From assembly GCA_963797005.1 (NCBI GenBank), contig CAWCOF010000009.1, positions 558,001 through 622,000 of the forward strand: 64,000 bases of DNA. Reading direction: 5' to 3'. The notes beneath the pieces were generated by a model. It was not told the origin of the DNA and ran no database searches. It worked only from the letters and a program-made list of their open reading frames with translations. This document shows, one piece after another, positions 26,457 to 38,018 of the stretch. A program made the translations under genes and the position numbers. The stretch's first letter is position 1. Each line of letters starts with the position of its first letter. This DNA is from AWTP1-13 sp963797005 (GTDB taxonomy: Bacteria; Pseudomonadota; Alphaproteobacteria; Rhizobiales; Hyphomicrobiaceae).

Positions 26457-27764
26457 TCACGTGAAACATGGGCCTGGGGCGGAGTTCGGCGGCCTTTGTC
26501 CAGTAGCGTCGGTGGGGTTTTCGACCAGGAACCACGCCTCCACGGCGCCAAAACCCTTGAGGTCGATGGCGCCCGCCGGTGTCAGCGCGAACAGGCCCGC
26601 CAGCCGCTCGCGCGTGGCGTTGGCGACCAGCACGCGGCCCGGCTCGCTCTGTCCCTCCAGCCGCGAGGCCAGGTTCACCGTGTCGCCCCATACATCGTAG
26701 GTGAGGCGCTTGGCGCCGATGACGCCCGCCATCACCGGGCCGGAGGCGATGCCGATGCGCAAGGCGAGCGGCACGCCGAAGTCCCGTGACAGGTCCGCCG
26801 TCGCCCGCAGCATGGCAAGGGCGAGGCGCGCGAGCCGCGGCGCGTGGTCCGCCACCCGTTCGGGCACGCCGGCCGCCGCCATATAGGCATCGCCGATGGT
26901 CTTGATCTTCTCTGCGCCGTGCTCCGCAGTCAGGCGGTCGAAGCGCTGCATCATCTCGTTGAGCAGCGCCACCGTGCGTTGCGGTCCGAGCGTCTTGGCC
27001 GTCGACACGAAGCCCTCGAGGTCGGCAAACAGCACGGAGGCTTGCGCGAAGCTGTCGGCGAGGACGGCATCGGGCTTCGCCTTCAGCCGATCGACGATGG
27101 TCTCGGGCAGGATGTTGCGCAGGAGCGCCTCGGTCTCGGCCTGCGCCTGCTCGGCGAGGCGGAACGCGTAGTAGATGACCGCCGCGATCATGACGAAGGT
27201 CGTCAGCGCGGCCGTCACGTAGAGCGAGCCGAGCTCACCCTCGCCGACCTGGATCAGCGCGGTCTCGTCGTCCAGCGCGAACCACGCGAGCAGATGCAGG
27301 CCCGCCCCCAGCGCTGTGAACAGCACGATGAGCCACACGCGCTCGCGCCCGAAGATGACGAAGAAGGCGGCAGGCGCGACGAAGTACTGCAGCTGGATGC
27401 CGGACGAGGGGCCCAGCATGGCGGTGAAGAGAAACAGCGCGGCGAACTCCGACAGCGCGATCATCAGCGCGCCGGCGATGTCGCTCAGCCGGTGCGCGAA
27501 CGGGACCAGCACCGCCACCGCCACGATCGCCAGGTTGAGATAGACGACGGGCGCGAACTTGGCGAAGCCCTTGAGCGCGTACTGGAGGGCATAGACCAGC
27601 GTGGAGATCGCGATCAGGTAGGCGACCACGTTGAGGATCTTGAGCCGGGTCCTGATCTCGGGCGGATAGCCGTGCGTGTTGTACGCGATGAGCCACGCCA
27701 GCAACGCCTTGCAGCGCGCGATGCGCGCCGGATCGATCAGGTCCTCGAGCTTCCGCGTTCGCAT
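26457..27764 (-). CDS. Membrane-bound class III adenylate/guanylate cyclase
   Basis: About 435 residues. Six hydrophobic segments (about 45-225) are followed by a class III cyclase domain: first metal Asp in SVLFADLEGF, second in KTIGDAYMAAAG, and the transition-state Asn/Arg in VWGDTVNLASRLE. It makes cAMP (or cGMP) from the triphosphate in response to a membrane signal. ATG 27764 has GGGGAG upstream; ATG 27776 and 27788 are alternatives. It ends 50 bases before the hipB operator region. Confidence 0.85.
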   Translation of the reverse strand: MRTRKLEDLIDPARIARCKALLAWLIAYNTHGYPPEIRTRLKILNVVAYLIAISTLVYALQYALKGFAKFAPVVYLNLAIVAVAVLVPFAHRLSDIAGALMIALSEFAALFLFTAMLGPSSGIQLQYFVAPAAFFVIFGRERVWLIVLFTALGAGLHLLAWFALDDETALIQVGEGELGSLYVTAALTTFVMIAAVIYYAFRLAEQAQAETEALLRNILPETIVDRLKAKPDAVLADSFAQASVLFADLEGFVSTAKTLGPQRTVALLNEMMQRFDRLTAEHGAEKIKTIGDAYMAAAGVPERVADHAPRLARLALAMLRATADLSRDFGVPLALRIGIASGPVMAGVIGAKRLTYDVWGDTVNLASRLEGQSEPGRVLVANATRERLAGLFALTPAGAIDLKGFGAVEAWFLVENPTDATGQRPPNSAPGPCFT

Positions 27765-27854
27765 GCCGCTCCCCATCGGAGCCGGCATTATTCCGCGGCG
27801 ACCGCAGGAGCGCACGTGCAAAGCGCGCAAATGGTGATCGGCTGTCGCGCCGCG

Positions 27855-28742
27855 CTACTCGGCGGCGGCCTGCACCACGGTGGGCGCGTCGCCCGCCACC
27901 GTCGTGCGGCGCACGTCGCGGGCCTGCGTCTCGTCGTAGCGCCGGCCGCGATGCATGGTCTGGCGGTTGTCCCACATGACGAGGTCGAAGGCCTTCCACT
28001 TGTGCACGTAGACGAAGCGCGACTGGACGGCGTGCTCGGTCAGGTCGCGCAGCAGGATGCGCGCGTAGGGCGTCGGCATGCCGAGGATGGCACCGGCGTG
28101 TGAGGCGAGATAGAGCGACTTGCGCCCCGTCACCGGGTGCGTGCGCACCAGGCGCTGGCGCACCGGCTTGAACATCGCCTTCTCCTCCTCGCTGAACTCG
28201 CCGAAGCCGAGCGAGCCGCGCGAGTACATGAGGGAATGCTCGCACACCAGATCCTCGATCTCGCGCTTGGTGTCGTCGTCGAGCGCATCGTAGGCGGCGC
28301 GCATGTCGGCGAACTCGGTATCGCCGCCCTTGGGGTTCACGACGCGGGCCGACAGCAGCGAATACTTGGCCGGGATGGCGCGGAAGGAGCTGTCCGAGTG
28401 CCACAGCATGTTGCCGAGGTTGAACATGCGCTGGCGGCTGTCCAGCGGAAGCGGCTTGCCGTCCTTGCCGAGGTTCGACACGTCGTTCATGCCGGGTTTC
28501 AGGCGCAGGTCCTGCGGCTTCGTCACGTTGCCGCCGCGGGAGGCCTCGATACGGCCGAAGTTGGGGCCGAACGCCATCTGCGCCTCGTCGGTGAAGCGCT
28601 GGTCGCGGAAGACGAGCACGGCGTACTTGTCCATGCCCGCCTCGATAGCGGCGACGTCCTCCTTGCTGATCGGCTTGGTGATGTCGATGCCGGACACCTC
28701 GCCGGCGAAGACGGGGGTGATCTGGCGGATGGCGATCGGCAT
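27855..28742 (-). CDS. TauD/TfdA-family Fe(II)/2-oxoglutarate dioxygenase
   Basis: 295 residues with the metal triad WHSDSSF (His, Asp) and distal MHRGRRYD (His), and the 2-oxoglutarate Arg in DVRRTTVAG. TauD/TfdA enzymes hydroxylate substrates such as taurine or 2,4-D with release of CO2; the substrate cannot be told here. No sulfonate transporter is adjacent. Confidence 0.85.
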   Translation of the reverse strand: MPIAIRQITPVFAGEVSGIDITKPISKEDVAAIEAGMDKYAVLVFRDQRFTDEAQMAFGPNFGRIEASRGGNVTKPQDLRLKPGMNDVSNLGKDGKPLPLDSRQRMFNLGNMLWHSDSSFRAIPAKYSLLSARVVNPKGGDTEFADMRAAYDALDDDTKREIEDLVCEHSLMYSRGSLGFGEFSEEEKAMFKPVRQRLVRTHPVTGRKSLYLASHAGAILGMPTPYARILLRDLTEHAVQSRFVYVHKWKAFDLVMWDNRQTMHRGRRYDETQARDVRRTTVAGDAPTVVQAAAE

Positions 28743-28832
28743 GGCGCGTTGCCCTTCGTTTCCTTGCGAAACCTTGGTCGTTCCTCTGGGCCGAGCCTAG
28801 GCCTGGGAAGCCCGACTTGCAAAGCCGGGAAC

Positions 28833-28953
28833 TGTCATCCCGGCCGGAGCGCGAAAGCGCGGAGAGCCGCGCCCGAGCCTGCAGGGCGGCTGGTGCACTG
28901 CTCGGTCCGCGTGGTTCCAGGCTACTCCGCCGATGCGAAATTCCGGGATGACA
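28833..28953. repeat. Dispersed palindromic repeat with TGTCATCCCGG ends
   Basis: It starts TGTCATCCCGGCCGGAGCGC, almost identical to the copy at 11273, and ends AAATTCCGGGATGACA. It ends three bases before the purK stop codon at 28957. Confidence 0.75.
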
Positions 28954-28956
28954 GGC

Positions 28957-30060
28957 TCACGCCCTCGCAGACAGGCGCGTGACGTGGCCCATCTTGCGGC
29001 CGTCGCGGGCCTCGTGCTTGCCGTAGAGGTGGAGGCACGCACCGGGCTCGGCCGCCAGCTCCCGCCAGGCCAACGCGTCCCTGCCGATCAGGTTCACCAT
29101 CTCGGCGTTCGCGTGCCGCTCGGTGGTGCCGAGCGGCCAGCCGGCCACCGCGCGCATGTGGTTCTCGAATTGGCTGATCGCGCACGCCTCGATGGTCCAG
29201 TGGCCGGAGTTGTGCACGCGCGGCGCGATCTCGTTGACGATCAGCCGCTCGGCCAATGGCACTCCGCCGCCCGCATGAAACATCTCGACCGCCAGCACGC
29301 CGACGTAGTCGAGTGCGGTGGCGATCGCGCCGGCGATCTCGCGAGCCCGGGCGAGGTCCTGGGCCGGCAGTCCACTCGGCACGACGGAGCGGCGCAGGAT
29401 GCCGCCTTCATGCGTGTTGGCGGGACAGTCGTAGAAGGCCAGCGCGCCGCCGAGGTCCCGCACGACCAGGCAGGAGAGCTCGAGCTTGAAATCGATGCGT
29501 TTCTCCAGCACGGCCGGCTGGCGGCCGATTGCGTTCCAGGCGGCGGCGACGTCCGAGCCCGGCCCGAGGCTCGCCTGCCCCTTGCCGTCGTAGCCCAGCC
29601 GGCGCGTCTTCAGGATGGCCGGTGCAGCAAACGCCTCGATCGCCGCGGCCAGATCCTCGGGGCCATCGACGGCGCGGAAGGGCGCTACCGGAATGCGCAA
29701 GCCCGCAATGAAAGTCTTCTCGTCGAGCCGGTCCTGGGCCACCTCCAGCGCCTTGGCGCCGGGGCGCACCGGCACCAGCCCGGCCAGGTGCCGCGCGGTT
29801 TGCAGTGGCACGTTCTCGAACTCATAGGTGACCGCTTCGACGACGGAAGCGAACTTGGCGAGCGCCGCCTTGTCGCCGAAGCTGCCCTGCGTCGTGTGCG
29901 CGGCCACGTCGAAGGCCGGACCGCGCTCCTCGCAATAGATGTGCGTCTTGAGGCCGATGCGCGCGCCCGCCATGGCCAGCATGCGCCCGAGCTGACCGCT
30001 GCCGAGGATGCCGATGGTGGAGCCCGGCGGCAGCGGCGCCGGCACGGGGCCTTCAGGCAT
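28957..30060 (-). CDS. purK: 5-(carboxyamino)imidazole ribonucleotide synthase
   Basis: A 367-residue ATP-grasp enzyme: IGILGSGQLGRMLAMAGARI, TRRLGYDGKGQ, VEMFHAGG, and NEIAPRVHNSGHWTIEACAISQFENH. It carboxylates AIR with bicarbonate and ATP in purine synthesis. It overlaps purE by 8 bases, and the product N5-CAIR passes to PurE. Confidence 0.93.
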   Translation of the reverse strand: MPEGPVPAPLPPGSTIGILGSGQLGRMLAMAGARIGLKTHIYCEERGPAFDVAAHTTQGSFGDKAALAKFASVVEAVTYEFENVPLQTARHLAGLVPVRPGAKALEVAQDRLDEKTFIAGLRIPVAPFRAVDGPEDLAAAIEAFAAPAILKTRRLGYDGKGQASLGPGSDVAAAWNAIGRQPAVLEKRIDFKLELSCLVVRDLGGALAFYDCPANTHEGGILRRSVVPSGLPAQDLARAREIAGAIATALDYVGVLAVEMFHAGGGVPLAERLIVNEIAPRVHNSGHWTIEACAISQFENHMRAVAGWPLGTTERHANAEMVNLIGRDALAWRELAAEPGACLHLYGKHEARDGRKMGHVTRLSARA

Positions 30061-30547
30061 CGTCCTTCGGCGCCTCGGGAACCGCGGCGGTCTGCTTGGC
30101 GCGCAAGGCGGCGAGCCGCTTCGACAGGGTCTCGTCGCCGAGCGCCAGGATCTGCGCCGCCAGCAGGCCGGCGTTGGTGGCGCCCGGCTCGCCGATCGCC
30201 AGCGTGCCGACGGGGACGCCGGCCGGCATCTGCACGATGGAGAGCAGGCTGTCCTGGCCCGACAGCGCCTTGGTGGCGATCGGCACGCCCAGGACGGGCA
30301 GCTCGGTGATGGCGGCCGTCATGCCCGGCAGGTGCGCTGCCCCGCCGGCGCCGGCGATGATGACCTTCAGCCCGCGGGCCTTGGCCGTCTCGGCGTACTC
30401 GTAGAGCCGCTTGGGCGTGCGGTGGGCCGAGACCACCTTGGCCTCGTAGGCGATGCCGAGCTCGTCCAACACGTTGGCGGCATGCTTCATCGTCGGCCAG
30501 TCGGAGAGACTGCCCATGATGATGCCGATCTTTGCCTCTTTGGCCAT
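30053..30547 (-). CDS. purE: 5-(carboxyamino)imidazole ribonucleotide mutase
   Basis: 164 residues: GIIMGSLSDWPTMKHA, VVSAHRTPKRLYEYA with the catalytic His, AGAGGAAHLPGM and VQMPAGVPVGTLAIG. It converts N5-CAIR to CAIR. It is the first gene of the purEK pair; the C-terminal 20 residues are an unconserved charged tail. Confidence 0.93.
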   Translation of the reverse strand: MAKEAKIGIIMGSLSDWPTMKHAANVLDELGIAYEAKVVSAHRTPKRLYEYAETAKARGLKVIIAGAGGAAHLPGMTAAITELPVLGVPIATKALSGQDSLLSIVQMPAGVPVGTLAIGEPGATNAGLLAAQILALGDETLSKRLAALRAKQTAAVPEAPKDDA

Positions 30548-30637
30548 GTCTCGAGACTACCCCGCGCAACCGGCGCACTTAAGGCGGACTTGGCGCCCCT
30601 GGCAAGATGGCGTGCGCTGAGGGTCGACAATGCCGGG

Positions 30638-31996
30638 CTATTGCGCCTGCGTCTTCACGCGCCGGTTGGCGAACTGGTCCGGTCCCGGCGCCGGCGGCGT
30701 TTCTGCGTCGATCAGGGCGGCGAGATTGATCGCCTCGCCCTTGAACTCCTGCGCCCACAGATGCCTGGCGGCCTGCAGGCCCGGCCGCAGCCGCATCGGC
30801 AGCGCCGAGCCCGGCTGATCCAGGAGCTCGAGCGTCTTGGCGAAGTCGGGATGCACCATGCGGGCGAGCGCGGGATCGTCGCCCGAGGCCGTTGCGGTCA
30901 GGAACGGCGCGATCGGGAAAGGCCGGTAGGACAGCTCCTCGGGGTGCTCGTCGTCATAGGCCGGCGCCGGCACGAAGGTCGGCTTGTGTGCGTCGACGAG
31001 GCTGCGCGCGAACTTGTTCGCCGACAGCAGGTCGCCGATCGGGTCGGCGGCGGCGATCTGCATCTCACCGGAACGCGCGGGCTGGCGCCGGGCGAGGGGA
31101 GTCGGCGGCTGCAGAAGCTGCGGGGCCGGCTCGGCCGCCAGCGCGGCGAGCGTGGCGCGTTCCTGCTCGCTCGGCTGCGTCCCTAGGCGTCTGGGCCGGT
31201 CAACCAGACGCGGTGGGCCGAGCAGCTGCGGCAGCGACGGTGAGAGCGAGGCCACCTGGAAGGATGCCTTCGGCCGCGCGCGCAGATCGTTGAAGGCGGC
31301 GATCTCGGCAACCAGCGCCGGATGCCCGGCCCGCGCCTTGCGCACGTCCGCCTTGGTGAGCGGGTCGCCATCGGCGGGGACGTGCTGGGTGTGGCCGCTG
31401 GGGAAGAGCAGCGCCAGCTCGGCCCGCGGCAGGCGCGGCCAGGCGCGCACGCGGTCCGTGTCGAGATGCACGAACGGGATGGCCGAGGTCGGATAGTAGC
31501 CGACGCCGCCGCGCTCGCGAATGAGCGCCGAGTAGCGCAGCCTCTTCAAGGGCACGTCGGGGAAGGTGACATCGGCCGCCTTGCCGAGCATATGGCGGCT
31601 TCGTCGCGCCTGCCCGCCCACGGTCCTGCGCAGCATCTCGTTGGTTGCGGGCGAGCGATAGCCGGAGATGATGTTGATGGGCTGCGCCGACCCCAGCTCG
31701 GCGTGGACCTCCCAGAGCAGATCGATCAGGCCGGGGTCCATGTGAGTCGTCTCGTCCTTGCGCCAGTCGCGCAGGATCCAGTTGATCTTCTTCATCGCCT
31801 CGGGGATGCGCCGGCCGTCCTTCATGTATTGGACGGTCAGCGTCTCCTTGGTGTGGATGTTGTAGAAGGAGATGACGCGGTCGCGCGTGTTGTTGGCCGT
31901 GATGCTCGACGGGCCCATCACGAGCGCGAGCAGGACGGCGGCTAGGCAACGAGCGATGCTGCGGCGACGCGCTGGCAAGCTGGGGTCCCCTCCCAT
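30638..31996 (-). CDS. DUF882 / peptidase M15-like cell-wall protein
   Basis: 452 residues. A signal-type hydrophobic segment (CLAAVLLALVMGPSSITA) is followed by an M15/DUF882 domain with zinc-ligand motifs SRHMLGKAADV and FVHLDTDRVRAW and SGYRSPATNEMLR. A 250-residue proline-rich, low-complexity C-terminus follows. The enzyme part resembles D,D- or L,D-carboxypeptidases acting on peptidoglycan. ATG 31996 is used; a GTG at 32008 is possible. It is downstream of an L,D-transpeptidase on the same strand. Confidence 0.75.
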   Translation of the reverse strand: MGGDPSLPARRRSIARCLAAVLLALVMGPSSITANNTRDRVISFYNIHTKETLTVQYMKDGRRIPEAMKKINWILRDWRKDETTHMDPGLIDLLWEVHAELGSAQPINIISGYRSPATNEMLRRTVGGQARRSRHMLGKAADVTFPDVPLKRLRYSALIRERGGVGYYPTSAIPFVHLDTDRVRAWPRLPRAELALLFPSGHTQHVPADGDPLTKADVRKARAGHPALVAEIAAFNDLRARPKASFQVASLSPSLPQLLGPPRLVDRPRRLGTQPSEQERATLAALAAEPAPQLLQPPTPLARRQPARSGEMQIAAADPIGDLLSANKFARSLVDAHKPTFVPAPAYDDEHPEELSYRPFPIAPFLTATASGDDPALARMVHPDFAKTLELLDQPGSALPMRLRPGLQAARHLWAQEFKGEAINLAALIDAETPPAPGPDQFANRRVKTQAQ

Positions 31997-32203
31997 GACA
32001 ACCGCCACGCGCCCATGCCCGCGAATGTCTGGCTCGCGAAACGCCTGGCAGTCGTTCGGCCATCATCTGGCTGAGGCGGCCCCGTCAGGTTGCCATCAAC
32101 CCATTAATAATGCCGAAGAATCGCATTCTTGGCCGGCACTGCGGCAAGATCGGGGCGGACGCTTGCGAGGCGGCATGTCGACGCCGGCAGGGAGCGCCCG
32201 CGC

Positions 32204-33862
32204 TCAGCGCTCGAAGGCCCGCCGCATCCATTCCTTCTTGAAGGGGCCTTTCGGGCGCGTCGTCCCGGCAAGATTGCCAAGGGGCTCGGCGGTCGACGGA
32301 GCCTTGTCCTGCCTCAGCAACTGGGCGAGCTGCTGGGTCTTGCCCTCGAGCCCGAGCGTGATGCGCTTCTCGTGGCCGTAGAGATCTTTGAAGAACTCGA
32401 GCTTGCCGTCGTCATCGACGGCCGCCGTGAAGTAGGTGACGTGCACGGGGATCTTCTGCTTCAGGCCGATCTGGTTGTTCTGCGGCCCGCCATTGATGGC
32501 GGCGGCGACCCGGCCCGCGGTCCAGCCCTGGTCGTGCGCCAACAGCACCTCGGCGAGGCGCTCTGGGTTGCGTACCCGCATGCAGCCGTGACTGTTGGCG
32601 CGGACGCTGGCGTTGAACAGGTTCTTCTGCGGCGTGTCGTGCATGTAGACGTCATGCTTGTTGGGAAAGCGGAACTTCACGACACCCAGGAGGTTCGGGC
32701 CGCCCGGCGGCTGATAGACGTGGAACTTGCGCATGTCGGCCGTGGTCCAATCGACGCTCGCCGGATCGATGTCGCGGCCGCCGTACTGGATGCGCAGGTT
32801 GTAGCGCTCCAGGACGCGCGTGGACCCGCGGGCCAGGCTCGGCTGGATGTCGGCCGTCTTGATCGAGTTGGGCACGCCCCAGAAGGGATGGAAGATCACC
32901 TGCTCCATCTCGTCGGAGAAGATCGGCGTCTGCGTATCGGGCTTGCCCACGACGATGCGCTCGGTGTGGATGACCTTGCCGTTCTTGACGACGCGGACCA
33001 GGAACTCCGGGACGTTGGCCCAGACGTAGAAATCGCCAAGGTTCTCCGGCATCCAGCGCCACTCCTCCATGTTGAGGAGCACGCGATGCGCCTTTGCCGC
33101 GTCCGACGCGCTTGCCTTCCTTTTGTCGCGCTTGCCGCCCTCTTTCGAGTCTTCGTCCGGCGACCCGCGCAGGGCGAGATACTTCTGGCGCAGCAGCTCG
33201 AACTGCGGATGCTGAGGATGGAGGCCGCGCAGATAGGCGTCGGGCTTCTCCGCTTTCGCGGCAGCTTCGATCACGACGCCCGGCTCGATCAGCGGCAGCT
33301 GGCGGTCGATGTTGCGGCTGAGCGAAGTGGGCTCGGTGCGGCCGCCGCGGGCATAGCGTGCGTACTCGAGGACGGCCAGACTGATAGCGACCTCAGCGTC
33401 TGCGCGTTCGGTGCGTGATAGCTCGCTGCTCCCGGCTGACAGTTTCGGCAGCTTGAAGGCGGAGGCCTCGAGGCCCCAGTCGTCGGCGCGCCCGATCTCC
33501 GCCACCACGGCCTGCCCGGCCGGGTTGAGGCCGCCAGTCGCGACCCAGACCGGCTCGTTGAGCCGCGTCTGGTAGAACTTGGCGAGCGCCTCCCGGTCTG
33601 CGCGCCCGGCCGCGCCGAGCTTCTTGTCGTTCGCCGTGAGCCGGTCCGCGATCTCCGGCGCCAGCGCGGTCGGTGAGGGCGGCGCGGGTGTTGCAACGGC
33701 GGCGGGAACCTGAGGCTGCGTAGGCTTGGGCGCTTCGTCGAAGGCCGGCAGCGCCGGGGGAAAGTCCAGGGATGCCCGGTTGGTCTCGCTCGCCCAGGCC
33801 GACAGCCATGGAACCGCCCCGATCATCAGCGCGGACAGGACGAGCGATCGCATCTGCGGCAT
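32204..33862 (-). CDS. L,D-transpeptidase, YcbB/LdtD-like
   Basis: 552 residues with signal peptide MPQMRSLVLSALMIGAVPWL. A peptidoglycan-binding-like region (about 80-150, LAKFYQTRLNEPVWVATGGL) is followed by a large YkuD domain with catalytic SHGCMRVRNPERLAEVLL. It forms 3-3 cross-links in peptidoglycan, a major mode in Rhizobiales. An insert rich in Lys/Glu (SPDEDSKEGGKRDKRKAS) lies in the middle. It lies between the sigma-54 regulator and the DUF882 gene and is probably functionally linked to the latter. Confidence 0.85.
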   Translation of the reverse strand: MPQMRSLVLSALMIGAVPWLSAWASETNRASLDFPPALPAFDEAPKPTQPQVPAAVATPAPPSPTALAPEIADRLTANDKKLGAAGRADREALAKFYQTRLNEPVWVATGGLNPAGQAVVAEIGRADDWGLEASAFKLPKLSAGSSELSRTERADAEVAISLAVLEYARYARGGRTEPTSLSRNIDRQLPLIEPGVVIEAAAKAEKPDAYLRGLHPQHPQFELLRQKYLALRGSPDEDSKEGGKRDKRKASASDAAKAHRVLLNMEEWRWMPENLGDFYVWANVPEFLVRVVKNGKVIHTERIVVGKPDTQTPIFSDEMEQVIFHPFWGVPNSIKTADIQPSLARGSTRVLERYNLRIQYGGRDIDPASVDWTTADMRKFHVYQPPGGPNLLGVVKFRFPNKHDVYMHDTPQKNLFNASVRANSHGCMRVRNPERLAEVLLAHDQGWTAGRVAAAINGGPQNNQIGLKQKIPVHVTYFTAAVDDDGKLEFFKDLYGHEKRITLGLEGKTQQLAQLLRQDKAPSTAEPLGNLAGTTRPKGPFKKEWMRRAFER

Positions 33863-33981
33863 GGATGGCCTCCCCGTTTTTGGCGGAGTTAGCTCAGGTC
33901 TGCGGCAAAGGCGAGGCAGGCCGTCAGGATTTGCACCACTCCTGGTTGCGACCGCGCACGGTCGAGAGGAGCAGAATCCGA

Positions 33982-35496
<1,515 letters not shown>

Positions 35497-35758
35497 AGGG
35501 CGGGAACTCTACTCAACGTGTTACAGACACATTCGAGCCGCCGGAGCGGCCCAGGATCGGACAAGAGGCCACCAACAGTTACCGGGCCGAGCGCAGAGTG
35601 GCGCATCTGGGTAAACGCATCGTTTCGTTTCGGCTTGCCTTGACGCTTTTTTGCTCACCGTTGATCCGCAGCCATAGCCGGCGTGCGCCGAGGTCGAGCT
35701 TGCATGGGGGGCCGCAACGCCGAAGGTTGCGGGCCATAGGACAGCATCTGGAGTGGCC

Positions 35759-37582
35759 ATGAACGACAACAGCCGGGTTAGCCAGCAAGTCGCCGACCTC
35801 GGGCCGATGCCGGCCTGGGATCTGACGGATCTCTACGCCTCGCCGACCTCGCAGGCGGTGAAAGACGACCTGGCGAAGGCCGCCACCGAGGCCCGCACCA
35901 TCAAGGAGCGCTACCAGGGCAAGCTTGTGGCCCTCGGCGGCGACGGCGCCGCGCTGGCCCAGGCGATCGCGGCCTACGAGAGCCTCAGCGACACCATCGG
36001 CAAGCTCGGCTCCTATGCGGGCCTGCTCTATGCCGCCGACACGTCCGACCCGGCCAAGGCCAAGTTCTACGGCGACATCCAGGAGAAGATCACCGCCATC
36101 ACCACGGACCTCATCTTCTTCGAGCTCGAGTTCAACAAGATCGACGACGCGATGCTCGGCGAGGCGCTGCAGGTGTCGGCGCTCGCCCGCTACAAGCCGT
36201 GGATCGACGACCTGCGCAAGGAGAAGCCCTACCAGCTCGACGAGGAGCTCGAGCGCCTGTTCCACGAGAAGTCGCTCACCGGGCGCGGCGCCTGGAGCCG
36301 GCTTTTCAGCGAGACCATGACCGCGCTCCGGTTCGAGGTTGCAGGAGAGCCGCAGCCGACCGCGCTCGAGCCGACTCTCAATTTCCTCATGCATCCCGAC
36401 CGGGCCAAGCGCCAGGCGGCGGCGGAAGCGCTGGCCAAGGTGTTCAAGGGAAATGTCCGCCTGTTCGCGCTCGTCACCAATACGCTGGCCAAGGACAAGG
36501 AGATCTCCGACCGCTGGCGCGGTTTCAAGGACGTGGCCGACAGCCGCCATCTTGCCAATCGGGTCGAGCCCGAGGTGGTCGATGCGCTGGTCGGTGCCGT
36601 GCGCGCCGCCTATCCCGCGACCGCGCATCGCTACTACGCCATGAAGGCCAGGTGGCTCGGGCTCGACAAGCTCGCCTATTGGGACCGCAACGCGCCGCTG
36701 CCCGAGCGCTCCGAGCGCATCGTGCCGTGGGCCGACGCCGAGCGCATGGTGCTCGAGGCTTACGGCGGCTTCGCGCCGGAGATGGCGGGCATCGCCAAGC
36801 GCTTCTTCGACGGGCGCTGGATCGATGCGCCCGTGCGCGAGGGCAAGTCGCCCGGCGCCTTCTCGCACCCGACCGTGCCTTCGGTGCACCCCTACATCCT
36901 GATGAACTACCAGGGTAAGCCGCGCGACGTGATGACGCTCGCCCACGAGCTGGGCCACGGCGTGCACCAGACGCTCGCCGCGCCGCTCGGGCCCCTGCTG
37001 GCGCCGACGCCGCTCACGCTCGCGGAGACCGCGTCCGTGTTCGGCGAGATGCTCACCTTCAAGGCGCTGCTCCAGACCGCGAAGGATCCGCGCGAAAGGA
37101 AGGCGCTGCTGGCCCAGAAGGTGGAGGACATGATCAACACGGTCGTGCGCCAGATCGCCTTCTATTCATTCGAGCGCCGCGTGCACGAGGAGCGCAAGGG
37201 CGGCGAGCTCACGCCCGAGCGCATCGGCGAGATCTGGCTCGAGGTGCAGGTGGAGAGCTTAGGGCCCGCCATCGAGCTCAACGACGACTACCGGGTCTAC
37301 TGGGCCTACGTGCCCCATTTCATCCATTCGCCGTTTTACGTTTACGCCTACGCCTTCGGCGATTGCCTGGTGAACTCGCTCTACGGCCTCTACCAGGAGG
37401 CGCACCCGGGCTTCGTCGCCAAGTATTTCGACATGCTGAGGGCGGGCGGTTCCAAGCACCATTCCGAGCTGTTGGCCCCCTTCGGCCTCGACGCCTCCAA
37501 GCGCGAGTTCTGGCACAAGGGCCTCTCCGTCATCGCCGGCATGATCGACGAGCTCGAGGGCATGGATCGGGATACTGTATGA
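35759..37582 (+). CDS. pepF: Oligoendopeptidase F, M3 family
   Basis: 607 residues, usual length. Zinc site LAHELGHGVHQ (HExxH) with a distal Glu in TLAETASVFGEML. It degrades cytoplasmic oligopeptides. ATG 35759 is used; the GTG two codons upstream is less likely. The 262-base gap before it (35497-35758) shows only a small hairpin GCAACGCCGAAGGTTGC and no gene. Two TIR genes follow after 27 bases on the same strand. Confidence 0.92.
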   Translation: MNDNSRVSQQVADLGPMPAWDLTDLYASPTSQAVKDDLAKAATEARTIKERYQGKLVALGGDGAALAQAIAAYESLSDTIGKLGSYAGLLYAADTSDPAKAKFYGDIQEKITAITTDLIFFELEFNKIDDAMLGEALQVSALARYKPWIDDLRKEKPYQLDEELERLFHEKSLTGRGAWSRLFSETMTALRFEVAGEPQPTALEPTLNFLMHPDRAKRQAAAEALAKVFKGNVRLFALVTNTLAKDKEISDRWRGFKDVADSRHLANRVEPEVVDALVGAVRAAYPATAHRYYAMKARWLGLDKLAYWDRNAPLPERSERIVPWADAERMVLEAYGGFAPEMAGIAKRFFDGRWIDAPVREGKSPGAFSHPTVPSVHPYILMNYQGKPRDVMTLAHELGHGVHQTLAAPLGPLLAPTPLTLAETASVFGEMLTFKALLQTAKDPRERKALLAQKVEDMINTVVRQIAFYSFERRVHEERKGGELTPERIGEIWLEVQVESLGPAIELNDDYRVYWAYVPHFIHSPFYVYAYAFGDCLVNSLYGLYQEAHPGFVAKYFDMLRAGGSKHHSELLAPFGLDASKREFWHKGLSVIAGMIDELEGMDRDTV

Positions 37583-37609
37583 TGCCTGATTATTTGTTGG
37601 GGTTGTGGG

Positions 37610-38015
37610 ATGGCAAAGCGCCGATACCGCGTGTTCATATCGCATGCTGGCGACGACCTTTGGGTGGCTGAGCAGATCGCAAAAAGCGTCGAGGATTGTG
37701 GCTCCGATGCGTTCCTAGATCGCCGAGACATCGCTGCCGGCGACAACTTCAAGCAACGCATCCGAGAGGAGATTCCGAAATGCAATGAGCTTCTTGCCCT
37801 GTTCACGCCATGGTCGCGGCGTCGTGCTTGGGTTCGGCACGAGATCGGCATGGCGGACGCGCTCGGGAAGCGCATCGTCTGCGTGTTCTACAAGGTTTCG
37901 ATTGCCGATTTCGACGGAGATGAGGACGGCCGCGGTCTCGTTGGAGGACTTGAACGTGGTCGACATCAATGCGCTAGGCACCTATCTTAAAGCATTGAAA
38001 AGGCGGGTGAGGTAG
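37610..38015 (+). CDS. Stand-alone TIR-domain protein A (one frameshift)
   Basis: About 134 residues, nearly all TIR domain: beta-A/box 1 YRVFISHAGDD (6-16), AFLDRRDIAAGDNF (BB loop region), and WVRHEIGMADALGK with Glu78 at the position of the catalytic glutamate of NAD-cleaving TIRs. One extra base near 37945 shifts the frame; the tail DLNVVDINALGTYLKALKRR continues in the next frame to TAG 38015. No transmembrane or partner domain is present. It is followed after 3 bases by a second TIR gene, so the two are translated together. Confidence 0.75.
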
Positions 38016-38018
38016 GCC